Of a stretch of DNA of 64,000 bases, positions 22,501-34,717 are shown piece after piece. The stretch is from Pseudopyrenochaeta lycopersici. Its lineage: Eukaryota > Ascomycota > Dothideomycetes > Pleosporales > Pseudopyrenochaetaceae. Numbering within the stretch: the stretch's first letter is position 1; each line of letters begins with the position of its first letter. The notes under the pieces are model-generated. The model made no database searches. It was not told where the DNA came from and saw nothing but the letters and a program-made list of their open reading frames with translations. Position numbers and translations under genes: made by a program. The stretch lies in assembly GCA_003313425.1 (NCBI GenBank), contig NHZP01000049.1, positions 299,784 to 363,783 on the forward strand. The letters are read 5' to 3'.

Positions 22501-24560
22501 TAAGTTAGTACGAAAGATTAAGGCACTAAGGAATAGGTTTAAGAACAGCTGCTTGATAAGCTGCAGACACATCATAAGGATAATACGTCTACAGTTACAA
22601 GTAGACCAGATAGACTACTTAGGCTAGCTGCAACAGGCAGGCGAGGCTAACTACAAAAGCTACTATCTAAGTAGCCTAAAGGATAGAGTAATACAGACAA
22701 CTATGTTCTAGATTGTTAGCAGAATAATACACTAAAGATAGCTAATCTTACTATTAGAAGTAGTAGCAATATTATAGAAGAGAAGAGAGCTAGGAGGCTA
22801 GCTAACTAGGCCCTAGCTATATACTATAGAGCATTCGCAGTAGCATTAAATCTAACAGCTCCTTTAAAGCTCGCAGGTAAGATGCCTAGGTTAAGGCTAC
22901 ATTATAATTAACTGCTAGAACTGCTAAAATAATAGAAGGATATAAAGGATTATCTATTTAGTACTAAGTTTAGAGAGGTAGTATAAGCAGAGCTTAACAG
23001 CTGCTAGTTAAAAGATTGCTTTAAGCGTACAGAGGTTACTGCAATAACAGTAGATGCTAAGGTTCTACCCTTAATATAGGTGTTCTTATACAAGTTTAAT
23101 AAAGACGGGTACCTATATAAGTTTAAGGCGCATATATACGTATAAGGAGACCTGCAGGAGGCATAGGGTAAGACGTATACTATAACGTTAGCTATTAAGG
23201 TCTTTTAATCCCTTATAGCACTAGCAGTAGTATTTAACCTAAAGATATTTTAGTTTAACGCCCTAAACGCCTTTCTTAACGCTTAACTACTATATAAGAT
23301 ATACTATTATACGCCTAAAGGGTTTACAGATAAGTTTAGTAAGCCTCTTAAGCTTTAGCGAGCGCTCTATAGCTTTAAGGAAGTACTACTACTATAGTAC
23401 TAAGAGCTCTTATTAACTTTAAAGAAGCTTAGGTTAAGGCTTATGCTAGGAGCACTGTGCTTATACATAAACAACTATCTAATTATCTTTTTCTATATAG
23501 ATGATATCGTTGTCCTTATCCATCTACTTAATATAAGCTACTACTAGACGTTTAAGTAATAGATGCTTAGAACGTACAAGATCTATAAACTAGGCGAGCT
23601 AAAGTAGTTTCTTAGTATCTATATAATCTATAAGGAGCTTACTTAATTAATCTACCTAGTATAGGACTTATTTATTAATAAGATCGCAGCAAAATTTAAT
23701 CTTAAGGGAAACATAAGATACTTAGATATATTACTAAGGGATAACGTCCTCTTGCCTTTAATAGAGGAACTAAGTGCTGCTTAAATATAAAAGTATTAGT
23801 AACTAGTTAGCTTACTAGCGTATATCTTAACCTTAACGCGACTAGACGTCGCAAGAGCGCACTTAATCCTTGTACGCCACCTACAGAATCTAGGGTAAAA
23901 GTACCTGCACGCTGCTAACTATGTGTGGAGATACCTAATAGGTATAAAGCACCTAGCTATTTAAGCGTTAGGGGACATCTAGCACAGCATAACTAGTATT
24001 ACATCACTAGCTTAGCAGGAGCTAGACTAAGAACCTCTCTTTTATAGTGTATTAGATGCGGCCTTTGTAGATAAGCCTAAAACTTGCTAAAGCTCTTAAG
24101 GCTACATCTTTAAACTATATAGACTGCCTATTAACTAGAAGGTAATAGTCTAATAATTAGTTATAAAATTAACTACTAAGGCTGAGCTGCTATCTCTATC
24201 CCTTACAGAATTAGAGATAGAATAGTATTAACGCTTCTTTTAAGCTATTTAATTTAACCCTAAGTTTATACTAGCACTATAGTATAATAACTAGCAGACT
24301 ATCTTAATCGTAATAAAGGCAGTTAATAAGCTTTAGACAAAGCTAAAGCATGTAGACGTATATTATTATTAGTTACGTTAGGAGGTAGCAGAAGGCAGAC
24401 TGCAGGTAGACTAGAAGGCTACTACAGAGATGCCAGCTGACGGCCTTACAAAGATCCTTAGTTAATAGAAGCACGCTGACTTCGTACGCCAGCTAGGACT
24501 AAGTGACCTATCAAGGATTCAAGAGGAATCAGAGAGTACTGCTCTCAGTCTGCAGGACCT
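19530..24560 (+). pseudogene. copia1 gag-pol polyprotein, RIP-inactivated
   Basis: Gag-like region at about 19780-20830. The integrase follows: in 21700-22200 VILKVN, YRYGLQLYKIARQASLKV, AIE*AGNVIIIRARLL and NRTPTK-like remnants match the copia integrase. The reverse transcriptase at about 22990-23700 has FYIDDIVVLI at about 23488-23517, so the catalytic Asp pair survives here, unlike in the gypsy copies. RNase H reads TKAELLSLSLTELE near 24180. Many TAG/TAA stops at Gln/Trp codons. Confidence 0.85.
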
Positions 24561-24643
24561 GGGGGGGTGGTACTACTAACTACAGTAGAGGCAGATGCTT
24601 AAGGACCTTCATTTACAGCTTTCGTTGCTCTTCATTCACTCAA

Positions 24644-24655
24644 GCTGGGGGGGTG
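24644..24655 (+). promoter_or_regulatory. copia1 polypurine tract
   Basis: GCTGGGGGGGTG immediately before the 3' LTR. A second run of seven G lies upstream at about 24562-24568. Confidence 0.75.
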
Positions 24656-24778
24656 TGTTAGCCAACACAGTTAGCTCCTTACGTGCTCTGTTATATAAGC
24701 ATCCATAGGGCATATAGTTCCCTTGTGTCTCATTTGATAGGAATCAACCTAGTTCCTCCTGCCTGCTACCCGCCAACA
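24656..24778 (+). repeat. copia1 3' LTR
   Basis: Nearly identical to 19378-19500; the few differences are C/T or G/A transitions as expected from RIP. Confidence 0.9.
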
Positions 24779-24852
24779 GTTTCCTTTGTCAGCGAAATTT
24801 GGTGATAAGACTTAGAGATGCGAGAGATCTTAACATTATGCACCACACACTA

Positions 24853-25640
24853 TAATAATTTACTTTAAAACTAAGATTTTATAAGGTAGCTAGTGCATTA
24901 GCTATATTAATTTAATAAGATTTTAAACTACTTTTTTTATTACTTTTAATTAGGCTCTATACTTACCTTTATTTCTAGCAGACTGCATAGGCAGGGCTGC
25001 TCCTATTATTTACGTATATTTAATTCTAGCATTACTTCTTATTTATAATACTAGAACTATAAGATTATACTAAACTACCTTAATAACTTTATAAATAATA
25101 GCAAAGCTTAAGGGGTATAATAATCTGTTCTAGTTAGGCTATAGCTAATAAGAGGAGAAAGAGCCTATATAGTATTAAATTATTAATATTAAAAATATAA
25201 ATATAAGAGTGCTATATTATAATATAGAGATTATAGAATTACCTAGAAAAAGCTAGGTATCTATTTAACCCTAACAAACCTTTAAGAGTAATAGCGCTAT
25301 TACAGCTAGCCTTTAGAACTTTTAAGAGAGATAGCGCTGTTATAGCTACCCCCTCTATATTTTTAGAGCTAAGAGTTAACAGGAACTAGCTCTATTAAGG
25401 CTATATCCTTATTATCTTACTATAATAAATTAAGACTTCCTATAAGATAAGCAGAAGCTAACTTAGTAGTAGAAAAATAAGAAGAATAAGAATAAGATAA
25501 TAGAAAATAAAAAATAAGAATAGCTATAAATAATTAAGAAATAATTTAGAAGTAGTATAGTATTAGATTTTAGTTAATTATTAGTGTTGGTAAGGAACTG
25601 CCTAGTAGTTATAGTCTCCTTATTTAGTTATACTAAAGGG
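24853..25640. other. RIP-mutated sequence, unassigned
   Basis: TpA-rich, no frame I can assign. It may hold the degraded 3' part of pogo0 and the 5' LTR/leader of G3. Two short similar segments (about 25265-25365, CTTTTAAGAG...TAGCGCTATTA-like) repeat once. No terminal repeats could be matched to the 3' end of G3. Confidence 0.3.
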
Positions 25641-27484
25641 CTATAGCAGCCTATTTCGGATTTAGCCTTTAGTTATTCTTATAGCTAAATTAATACTAGA
25701 TTTACTATTATTTAGATTAGATCTTACGCCTACTATTAAAGTTATTAAGAAATATACTATAGATACTAGTAAAGTACTTATACTTATAAGGCTAGCTAGG
25801 AAAAACTTTCTATTTATAAGAAAAGATATTACTAAGTTCTTAGATAACTTTAATTACTTGGTAGATAATAGTAGTTATAATAACTATTAAAAGATAAGAA
25901 TTCTTTTAGATTTTTATAATACTATATATAGAAGCTTTATTAAGAGAATAAGGCTATATAGAGTACTAGACTAGAAAAAGCTTTAAAAAGTAATAAAAGA
26001 GTATTAGTATAATTAAGATATAGCTTGAAATATAGAAACGCAAGCGTTCCTAAAGACCTATATTTCTAAGATATTAAGAAAATTCCTAAGACTATCTAAG
26101 TATTTAACTAACTTTATAGTATATAGTAACGCTTATATTAAGATAAGCTTGCTATATAAGATAGAGGCTAGCATCTTCTTTACTAGAGGCTTTCTAAGAG
26201 AAAACTAAGATATAATCTTTATCTATATATATAAAGAGCTAATTCTAGATAAGCTAGAGAGTTTTAATATTAAGAAAATTTATACGTAGCTTAAGTGTGT
26301 GTACTACTAGAGAGAAGAAATAAAATAAATATCTCTTAGCTATATAGAAAGAGAGGCTAAGCTTATATACTAGATCCTTAATTAAGAAAAGACAATATTA
26401 ATAGCTAAGTAGCTAAAAGACGCAGTTAATAAGTATAAGAAAAGTAAGGTTTAAGAAGAAGCTCGGCCTACTCTTCTACTTAGTATAAATCTAGAGGTTT
26501 AAGACCTTATTTTAGCCTTTAGTAACTAAAAGATTAGCTTAGCTAAAGTTAATAAGATAATAGTTTATTCTAAACTTAGTTAGATTCTAAGGAACCTAGC
26601 TACGTATACGTACTTTATTAGCTAAGTTATCTTAAGAGATAATACTAAGCAGCTACTATTAGAAAGGAATAATAGCTCTTTATAATTTAAATCCTTAGTA
26701 AGGCGTAATTACTATCTAAGGCTATAAATATTAAAATACTTATAATATATATAACCTCTTTAGTTATATTACTAGAGAATATAAGCTATATTAGCTACTT
26801 TTATATCTTAGCTAGATTAGCTTTAAGTAGAATAAAGAAGTTAGATATAAGACTTACTATTTTAGTCCTTTATATAAGAGGTTAAGATAAATCTGAAGAA
26901 CTATACTTTAAACGCTATAACGTGTCCCACAAGCGAGCGCCGCGCACAAGCGAGCGCCGCACCCCACCAAGTTTGAGCACCTCTACCAGCGTACAGCTCA
27001 ACCATAAATTTAAGTACTCTATAGATATTAATACGCAAGCTTAAGTAGCACCTATAGTATTGTTTTTACAGATGCGCGAGTTATGCCTAGTCTCTCTGCA
27101 CCTTTTACAGCGCGATAGAGCCCGGCTGCTAAGGCCTAATTGCTCCCTACTTTAACGCATTTCACGCCTAATCCGTTAATTAGCCTCTTGTTAAGTAACT
27201 ATATCCTCTCTAACTTCCTTTATTAAGACTCCTACCTTCTAAATCTACTTTCTCTTGCGCTGCTTTTGCTAAGTTACTGCCTTATTAGCCTTCTTAAGGC
27301 TATTAATCTTACCCTCTATTAGCTTAGCTCTATATGCCCCTACTATAGCCCCCTTTATAAACTAATTAAGCGCCTTAATAATTAAGGCTGGTGATAAGCT
27401 CTTATACCGTTAAACGCGATCGCTAATTAGAGTTGATTGAGCCTTAAACTCACGTGGGTTCCTTAGTGTTTGAGGTTCCCAGAG

Positions 27485-27640
27485 AGCTCCTTACTGAGCT
27501 CCTTACTGGGCTCCTTGCTTAGCTCCTTGCTCAGCTCCTAGCTGAGCTCCTAGCTGAGCTCCTAATTGGGCTCCTAGCTGAGCTCCTAATTGAGCTCCTA
27601 GCTGAGCTCCTTCCCGAGCTCCTAACTGAGCTGCTGGTGA
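27485..27640 (-). repeat. 12-bp tandem repeat encoding GAQL tetrapeptides
   Basis: About 13 imperfect units of GAGCTCCTAGCT. In the pogo1 transposase frame (minus strand) each unit gives Gly-Ala-Gln-Leu-like residues; RIP has changed several Gln codons to stops. The length is a multiple of three, so the array is in frame. Confidence 0.85.
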
Positions 27641-28068
27641 TAGCGTACGCAGCTGGACATCTAGCCTTGACAAGACAACGTCTGGCTAGAGAGGAATAAG
27701 GCCTGCTCCTTAAAATGCTGAGCGTATATTAACTACAGTAAAAGCTTAATTAAATGCTGCTTTAAAGGCAGGCAGAAATTTAAACTTAGTAATGTAGTTA
27801 ATGTAGGCCTTAATTAAGCTCTCTATCTAGCGGCTGTACGTCTTCTTAAGAGGAGAGAAGTAGCTAATATTAAGAGGCTGTAGTAGATAAGATAAGTGTA
27901 GTAGCATGCAGAGGGTATAGATAGCTAATTTATGCTAACTAGACCTCTACTACGCGTTAATAGCAGCTTATTAGGTATATTACGTATAGCTGCGTACGTA
28001 AGCGGAAATCTACGCTAATCTAGATTAAGTATATAATTAACTATTACCTCCTCTTCTAGCTAGGTAAG

Positions 28069-28459
28069 TGTTACGATCCCGCTGGGACCCTGTCCCAGTT
28101 GGCCCCAACTGGACCTCACAGGTATTGGACCAACAACCGAGGTCACGTGACGTGCTCAGTTGATCAGTCTGATCAGTGACACTGAGCACACCGAGCACAC
28201 TGAGCAACATGCATAACTTCTATGTATATAGATCACTGCAATGAACCCTTATAGCTTATTGTGTTTAACTTAATATTATACCCTACAGTATAGTAATAGT
28301 AATACTAATTATTCTTAACCCTTAGTACTCTTTACAGAAGCACCCTTTTACTGTCTTAGTACTAGACCCCTCTTCTATCTAGTCCCTTACTTTATCCTGG
28401 AGAACTAACCCTGCAATCTTATTAGTTATCCTTATTAATAGCTTTTAAGATTCTTTACA
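28069..28459 (+). repeat. G2 5' LTR
   Basis: U3 is 28069-28223: it contains the perfect palindrome GTCACGTGAC (28142-28151) and three 9-10-bp copies of a CTGAGCACAC-like unit. R-U5 (28224-28459) is homologous to the G1 LTR. This copy keeps more CpA than the 3' LTR. Confidence 0.93.
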
Positions 28460-28461
28460 CT

Positions 28462-28469
28462 TTAAACAC
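28462..28469 (+). promoter_or_regulatory. Possible self-priming primer-binding site of G2
   Basis: TTAAACAC starts 3 nt after the LTR and is perfectly complementary to GTGTTTAA inside the LTR (28261-28268). There is no TGG start as in a tRNA 3'-end binding site. Tf1-type elements prime from their own 5' end, which this arrangement resembles. G1 shows the same pair with RIP-type changes. Eight nucleotides is short, so tentative. Confidence 0.35.
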
Positions 28470-28539
28470 CCTTAAGATAAGTGACACTAAGATAGATAAT
28501 ACGAACTATTATGCTACTAGGCTAGGCAACGCTGTCGCT

Positions 28540-31500
28540 AAACTAGACCTCTTCTATAGGGATTACTTTAAGCTTGAAGAGTAGTTACTTTAGTTTAACC
28601 TCTTCTTTAAGTTTAATGCGACTACTATAGACGACGACGACTAAACAGTACTTATGTCTAGCTATATAAGAGGCGAAGCTACTAAATAGGTAAAACCCTA
28701 CCTAGTTAAGTACATAAGCGATAAAGAAAAGCCTTAAGAACTAATTATTATGTTTAAGAATATAAAAAGATTTAAAGCATACATGTGTTAAGCGTTTAGA
28801 CTTCTAAATGTAGCAACTATTACAGAACGCAAAATTTAGAATATATAGTAAACTAAGTCTGCAGCTAACTATACTAATAAATTTCTAGGTTACGCTAGAT
28901 AAACTAGCTAGAATAACAATACCCTAAAAACTATATATAAATAAGGCCTAAAAGCAGACGTCTAGACTAAGCTTATGCGTACAGGCATAAAGGTTACGAC
29001 ACTAGACAACCTAATTAATAAAACTATCTAACTAGATATAGAGCTCTACGAGCTTCGTGTACAACTTATAGGATAATAACCTAGATAAATAAGGGAAGAT
29101 AAGAAACTATAAAAGGATTATCGCAATAAATCTAATAGTAGTTACCTACGCTACTAATATTAGCTATAAGGGGTCCTAGGATACTATACGTCTAGGGGAT
29201 CTAAGGTAATATATTTAGATAACCTTAATAAGGAAAATTAGATAAGGGCAGGAAGAAGAAAGAAATTACCTATTTTAACTATAATAAGAAAGGCTATATA
29301 GCTAAAGACTATAGAAAGAAAAGTAAGGTAACCCCCTAGATTAATATAATAGTTGTAAAAGAAGAAAACAGCAATAATAAAATATAGGAAGTTATCGTAA
29401 CCTAAGAGGAAGAGGCCCTAAGCACGGAGATATTATAGCTACCTCTCCTAGAACCTACTAAGAAAGGGATTCTAGGAACCTAGTGTAGTAAAGATAAAGA
29501 AGAGAGTAATAGCTTCCTATCCCTAGTCTATAAAGATACTGCAGAAGACCTTAATAACACTATAATACTCCTAACTAAGGAATAAAAAGAGGAGAACTTT
29601 AGGAGCTAATATTAACTAAGAACCCTAAGGCTATCCACGCCTATAGAAGCAGAAAAAGATATTATAGAACTTAACTACTAACTATACGCGCAATATATGT
29701 ACGAAGTACAATATATTAACGCGCTAACCCTAGCAGAATAGGAAGCAGCTATAGTATAAGGAATAAGTATAATTATCCTAGCTAAATAAGTAATATAAGA
29801 TATGTTGCGGGAATACTATAACTACCCTAAACATTACATAAAGGTAATATAAGAATAGGTAGAGAAAGCTAAAGAAGTATAGTAACCTGTAAGCGTTAGA
29901 AACGCACTATAGAAACTTTAATAAGCTAAATAAATATAGGCACTAGAACCCTTAGTAGTTAAGACCCCTAAATATATATTATAACGCTAAATAATACTAC
30001 TACTAATATAGGAGGACGCCTTCTATATACTTAACACTTAGGACCTAGTATAATAAGGGTACCTTTAAGTTAATTCCTACAGCAAGATTATGCTTACAGA
30101 CAGTAAGAAGTAAGATATTTATACTTAGCTTAAATAATAAATATATTAGGAGGATAATAAAGAGAATATTAACCCTCTCTAGCATCTTATAGAGGAAGAA
30201 GCCTAAGAAATATATAAGTACGCTAAGGCGGCTTAGACCCTATATACTATGCGTAAAGGACTATAGAAACTAGTACTAGACTACTTAATAGATCTACGTA
30301 ATAAGTAATATAGTATTATCTACTAGTCTTTTTATACTATAGACCTGTGCGCAATCTCTTATTTAAGTAAAACAGAATAGGGATACTTCCCTTACTTATT
30401 TTACTAATACAAATATTAATAGTATAATTATCTTAAAGTTAAATGCGATAACTATTTATAGGATAAGAGGACTGTCCTCTACTTCCTAGGAAATAACGAC
30501 CCTGCAGCTACTATAGTAATGCAACTAGTCTTTAATAGAGAGTGTAATTAGTAGTAATAGTAAACGTGCCTTAACTCTAACTGCCTTAAGCACAAAGACG
30601 TTAAGATACTAAATAAGTATTAAGAGGAGCCTTTTTTAGAATCGCGCCTACTAATAGGTAAGAATTATAAACTTTATGCGTAATAGGTATATAAGGACTC
30701 CTTAAGCTAAATATTAAGCTTAACAGAAGCTAGATAAAGGCACTAGTAGATTCTAGAGAATAATAGAGCTATATTTCTACGCAAGTAATAGAATAAGCTA
30801 GCGTTATCTTATTATTAAAATTAGTACTATATCTATTAATAGTAGCTAATAGACAACTAATGCTATTAGAGTCTGTAATTACACACAAAGTACAGAGCGT
30901 GTAACTTATTATCTAGAACTATAGGGAAATAATTAACCTAGACGTCTTTAGACTATTATAACACAACGTGATACTAGGACTCTTATAGTTAAGAGAACAT
31001 AGTCTAGAAATAAATTAGAAAAAGAAGAAGTTCTTGTTTAAATGCTATAGAACGGACGTAACCACGAGTAAGCCTACGCTGCGGCCGAGTGCCTAAGTAG
31101 ATAAGAAGATAATAATTAGGATCCTTACTTTAAACAAGGACGACCTTAGAACACAAGGATCTAACCTAGCAGGTACTAACAGGAGGCCCTTAGACTAACA
31201 AGCTAGAGTTAAGAAGTAAAGCGTAACTCTAGTAATCCCTAATAAGTATAAAGAATATAAGTTACTCTTTTAAGAAGAGATAACTATAAAAGTATTACCT
31301 AAATACTAACTTTAGGATTACGAGATAATCCTATAGAAAGGAAAGTAACTAACTTTTAGCCTAATCTATAGTTTATTAGAAAAAGAACTTAAAACCCTGC
31401 GCGAATATATTAAGATAAACTTAAAAAAGGGATTTATTAGGGAATTACAGTTACTAGTAGGATACCTTATACTATTTATACTAAAGAAAAATAGGAAGTT

Positions 31501-34040
31501 AAGATTATATATTAACTACTAGAAACTTAATAATATTATAATAAAAAATTAATACTCTTTACTAAATATAGTAGAACTATAGGATTAACTAGTCTTTATA
31601 AAAGTCTTTACAGTATTAGACTTAAGAGGAGTATATAACCTTATTTATATAAAGGAAGGCAAGGAATAGAAGACTGCGTTTAGAACACGCTACAGCTACT
31701 ATAAGTATATAGTAATACTCTTTAGTCTTACTAACGCACTAGCTACATGCTAGGCACTTATTAATAATATATTAAGAGAATACCTAGATGTATTTATTAT
31801 TGCATACCTTAACAATATCCTTATATACTTAGATAATCTACAGGAATATATTAAGCACGTTAAAATAGTTCTTACCTACTTAAGAAGATTTAGTTTACTG
31901 CTTAAACTTAAGAAATGTAAGTTCTATAAGGAAGAAGTTAAGTTCCTAAGATATATAGTAGGTGTATATAGAGTAAAGATAAGTAAAGAAAAAATAAGAG
32001 TAGTAAAAGAATAGCCTAAACCTAAAATAGTTAAAGATATACAGTTATTTATAAGATTTATTAACTTTAACTAATAGTTTATTAAAGACTTCTTTAAAAA
32101 ATCTATCCTACTTACTAAACTTATAAGGAAAAAGATAAAATAGGAATAAAGAGATAAATAAAGAAAAGTATTTTAAATACTTAAGGAAGCCTATATTATA
32201 CTACTAGTGTTAATTATATTTTAAATAGGAGAACCTTTATAGTTTAAAATAGATGCCTTAGACCTTGCACTAGGAGTAACAGCGAAACAAGAACGTAATA
32301 GGAAATAGCACCTAATTACCTACTACTCTAGAAAATTTATAGACCCTAAGGAGCGATACGACGTATATAACAAAGAGCTTATAGTAATTATTAACGCCCT
32401 TAACTACTAGCAAATCTACGTAGAAAGCTGCTCAGACCTTAAGATATTTACAGATTATAAGAACTTAGTTAATTTTACTACTACTAAAGACCTAAACTAA
32501 AGATAGGTTAGATAGGCTAAAATAATAGGATAATATAAGTTTAAGATTGTATATACGCTAGGAAAGGATAACAGCAGAGCTAATACTCTTAGCTGCAGAT
32601 TAGATATCGCAGGAACAAAAGTAATAGTTAACGATGCTATCCTTTAAGTAAACTAGGATAGAAGCTTAGGACCTAATAAGTTATTAAATAACACTATAAT
32701 AATTACGTCTAAAGTACCTAAAGAATTATAAGAAGTAATTATCTAACAACACTATAATAACCTAGTATATAGTTACCTAGGAATAAAGAGAATAATAGAA
32801 CTTATATAACAATACTACAGCTTTAAGAATATAAAGGCTAAGGTTAAACAGTTTATTAAAAAATGCGCGGACTATTATAAGAATAAACATAGTACCTACG
32901 CACTCTATAGAGAAATGTAAGCTATAGAGCTACCTAATAAACCTTAGGTAGACATTTCTATAGACTTTGTAACAGGGCTACTACTATCTAAAGATCCCGC
33001 GATAGGAATTAAATATAATACTATCTTTAATATAGCCTGTAGGTTTACGAAAGCAGCAGAGATAATACTATTTAGAAACGACTATAACATAGAATAACTA
33101 GCGTTTGTTATCTTAGACAGATTAATATAATATTATAGTATACCTAAGTTAATTATAAGTAATAGAGATAAGCTCTTTATATCTAACTTCTGGTCCACAT
33201 TAATAGCCGCGATAGGAATAAAGAGAAAGTTATTAACAGCCTATTACCTATAAATAGATAGACAAATAGAAAGAATAAACAGAATAATAAAAACTTACCT
33301 AAGGATTTACAGTAATTAATAGTAAAATAATTAGGTTTTACTATTACTAATAGCATAACTAGCCTATAATAACAAATTGTTAGAATTAACTAGAAAGATA
33401 CTGTTCTTTACTAACTACAGGAGACACCCTAATCTCTTTATAAAGTTATATCCTAGCAGAAAAACTAAAGCAGCTATAAAAACAGCTAAAGAAATAAAGA
33501 AAATACACGAATAACTCTAAGAAAACCTTAAGAAAGCACAACGCAACAGTATTTCCTACTAAAATAAGAAAAGAAAAATAGCACCTTAGCTAAAGAAAGG
33601 GGATAAAGCATACTTGCTTATAAAGAATTTACGTAATAAGTAACTAAGTAAAGGACTTAATTATGTAAAGGTCAGACTATTTTTAGTTAAAGAATAAAAC
33701 AGACCTATAAATTATACACTTAAGCTACTACTAGATGTAAAGATCTACCTACGCTTCTATATCTCTAAGTTAGAAGTAGCTAACCCCGCAACGCTATTAT
33801 AAAGAATATTTTATTATAAACCTAAAGAAGAAAATAAGTTTAAAGTTAAGAAAATATAGGGGTACTAATAAAATAGAAGAGTTAATAACCTAGAACTAAG
33901 CTTTAGTTACCTAGTTAAATAGAAAGGATACCTAAGCGTAGAAAGCACGTAGGAGCTACTAGAAAACCTAAGGAACTGTTAAGAAAAAATTAGAGAATAT
34001 TAGGAAAGGGAGGAAAAGAAGAAGAAAAAATAAATAAACC
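28540..34040 (+). pseudogene. G2 gag-pol polyprotein, RIP-inactivated
   Basis: Gag from about 28540; zinc knuckle at about 29270-29325 (YFNYNKKGYIAKDYRK, with Cys and His changed to Tyr); reverse transcriptase about 31340-31990 with IIAYLNNILIY (family YLDD); RNase H about 32230-32500 (DALDLALGVTAKQE); integrase zinc-binding near 32855 (FIKKCAD) and core about 32940-33310; chromodomain about 33870-34000 (SFSYLVKQKGYLSVESTQE). It carries many TAG/TAA stops where Gln/Trp stood. The order gag-PR-RT-RH-IN-chromodomain defines a chromovirus. Confidence 0.87.
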
Positions 34041-34050
34041 TTAAAAAACG

Positions 34051-34632
34051 TTAAGAGCTAGAAGAAACTGTTAGGTCTACTTCTAACGGCCCGTTACTAA
34101 CTAAGACCTCCTAGTACTTAAGGGGGAAGCCCTTAAATGCACCCTAGGTGCTAGGCAACAAACTAAAACTAAGGGCATTAGAAGCGTTCTTAGGCAATAA
34201 GGCCTCCGCCGCTTCTTACTCCTTAATATCCCGCTCTTCTACAGCTATTACTTCCTCTGCGCGTTAATTAATTAAATCTATTTATTATTATAACTACTCC
34301 TCGCAAGCCTAAGCAACGCGCAGCTCTTCTAGAGCTTTTTTATGCGCCTTTATTATAATCTCTTGCGCATCTCTAGACTTTTTTATTTACTTTTAAAGTT
34401 TTGTCTTTTAATCTACTAGTCGTTTAAATTCAGACTCTGTAACCTGCACGTTGCAACGTTACCCTTAACGTAGATACTCGCTGCATTTCCTAGAACGAAC
34501 ATAGACCTTACACACCTAATTATACTTTACGCACGTCGCGCACTTTTAAACTATAGCTTCCTTAAAAGAATTAATAAAACTATAAAGGCGTTAACAGCAG
34601 ATAGTGCTAGACACTTATAGATGTTTAGGCAT
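34051..34632 (-). pseudogene. Antisense gene in G2: Zn2Cys6-like cluster plus coiled coil
   Basis: From ATG at 34632-34630 one minus-strand frame runs without frameshift for 193 codons to TAA at 34053-34051, interrupted only by RIP-type stops. Residues ~31-60 contain KCATCVKYNQVC then RKCSEY and QRC: cysteine spacing x2, x6, x8, x2, x6, with the fifth Cys now Tyr. That is the spacing of the Zn(II)2Cys6 binuclear cluster of fungal transcription factors. A long charged helix rich in Lys, Glu, Ala and Gln follows (QEIIIKAHKKALEELRVA), suggesting a coiled coil. TATATAA lies about 40 bp upstream of the ATG (34672-34679), between the polypurine tract and the gene. The homologue in G1 is 12018-12650. 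It is not gag: that is on the other strand with its own CCHC. Function unknown. Confidence 0.62.
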
Positions 34633-34699
34633 AACAAGACATAATACAGCAAAAAGTAGGAAACGCCCGCGTTATATAATAAGCACTAAGGACAGCGCT

Positions 34700-34717
34700 A
34701 GGATAGGAGGGGGATGG
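34700..34717 (+). promoter_or_regulatory. G2 polypurine tract
   Basis: AGGATAGGAGGGGGATGG directly before the 3' LTR. It overlaps the upstream region of the antisense gene. Confidence 0.8.

Larger units (their letters stand above)
19378..24778 (+). mobile_element. Ty1/copia retrotransposon (copia1) with 123-bp LTRs
   Basis: LTRs of 123 bp at 19378-19500 and 24656-24778 and target duplication GTTTC (19373-19377, 24779-24783). Total 5401 bp. A G-rich polypurine tract lies before the right LTR, so the element reads left to right. Domain order protease-integrase-RT-RNase H defines it as copia. It sits in MITE B. Confidence 0.93.
19330..24850. mobile_element. 115-bp TIR element (MITE B), interrupted by copia1
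   Basis: The halves 19330-19377 and 24784-24850 join at the copia1 target site to a 115-bp unit that starts GTGTGCCGTTGCAC and ends CACACAC, flanked by TA (19328-19329, 24851-24852). Its start resembles MITE A. There is little RIP and no coding capacity. Confidence 0.5.

Noticed and set aside
26941..27000. CpG-rich patch as a possible host promoter
   Set aside because: It is the left-end iteron region of pogo1; the matching right end and TA duplication explain it.
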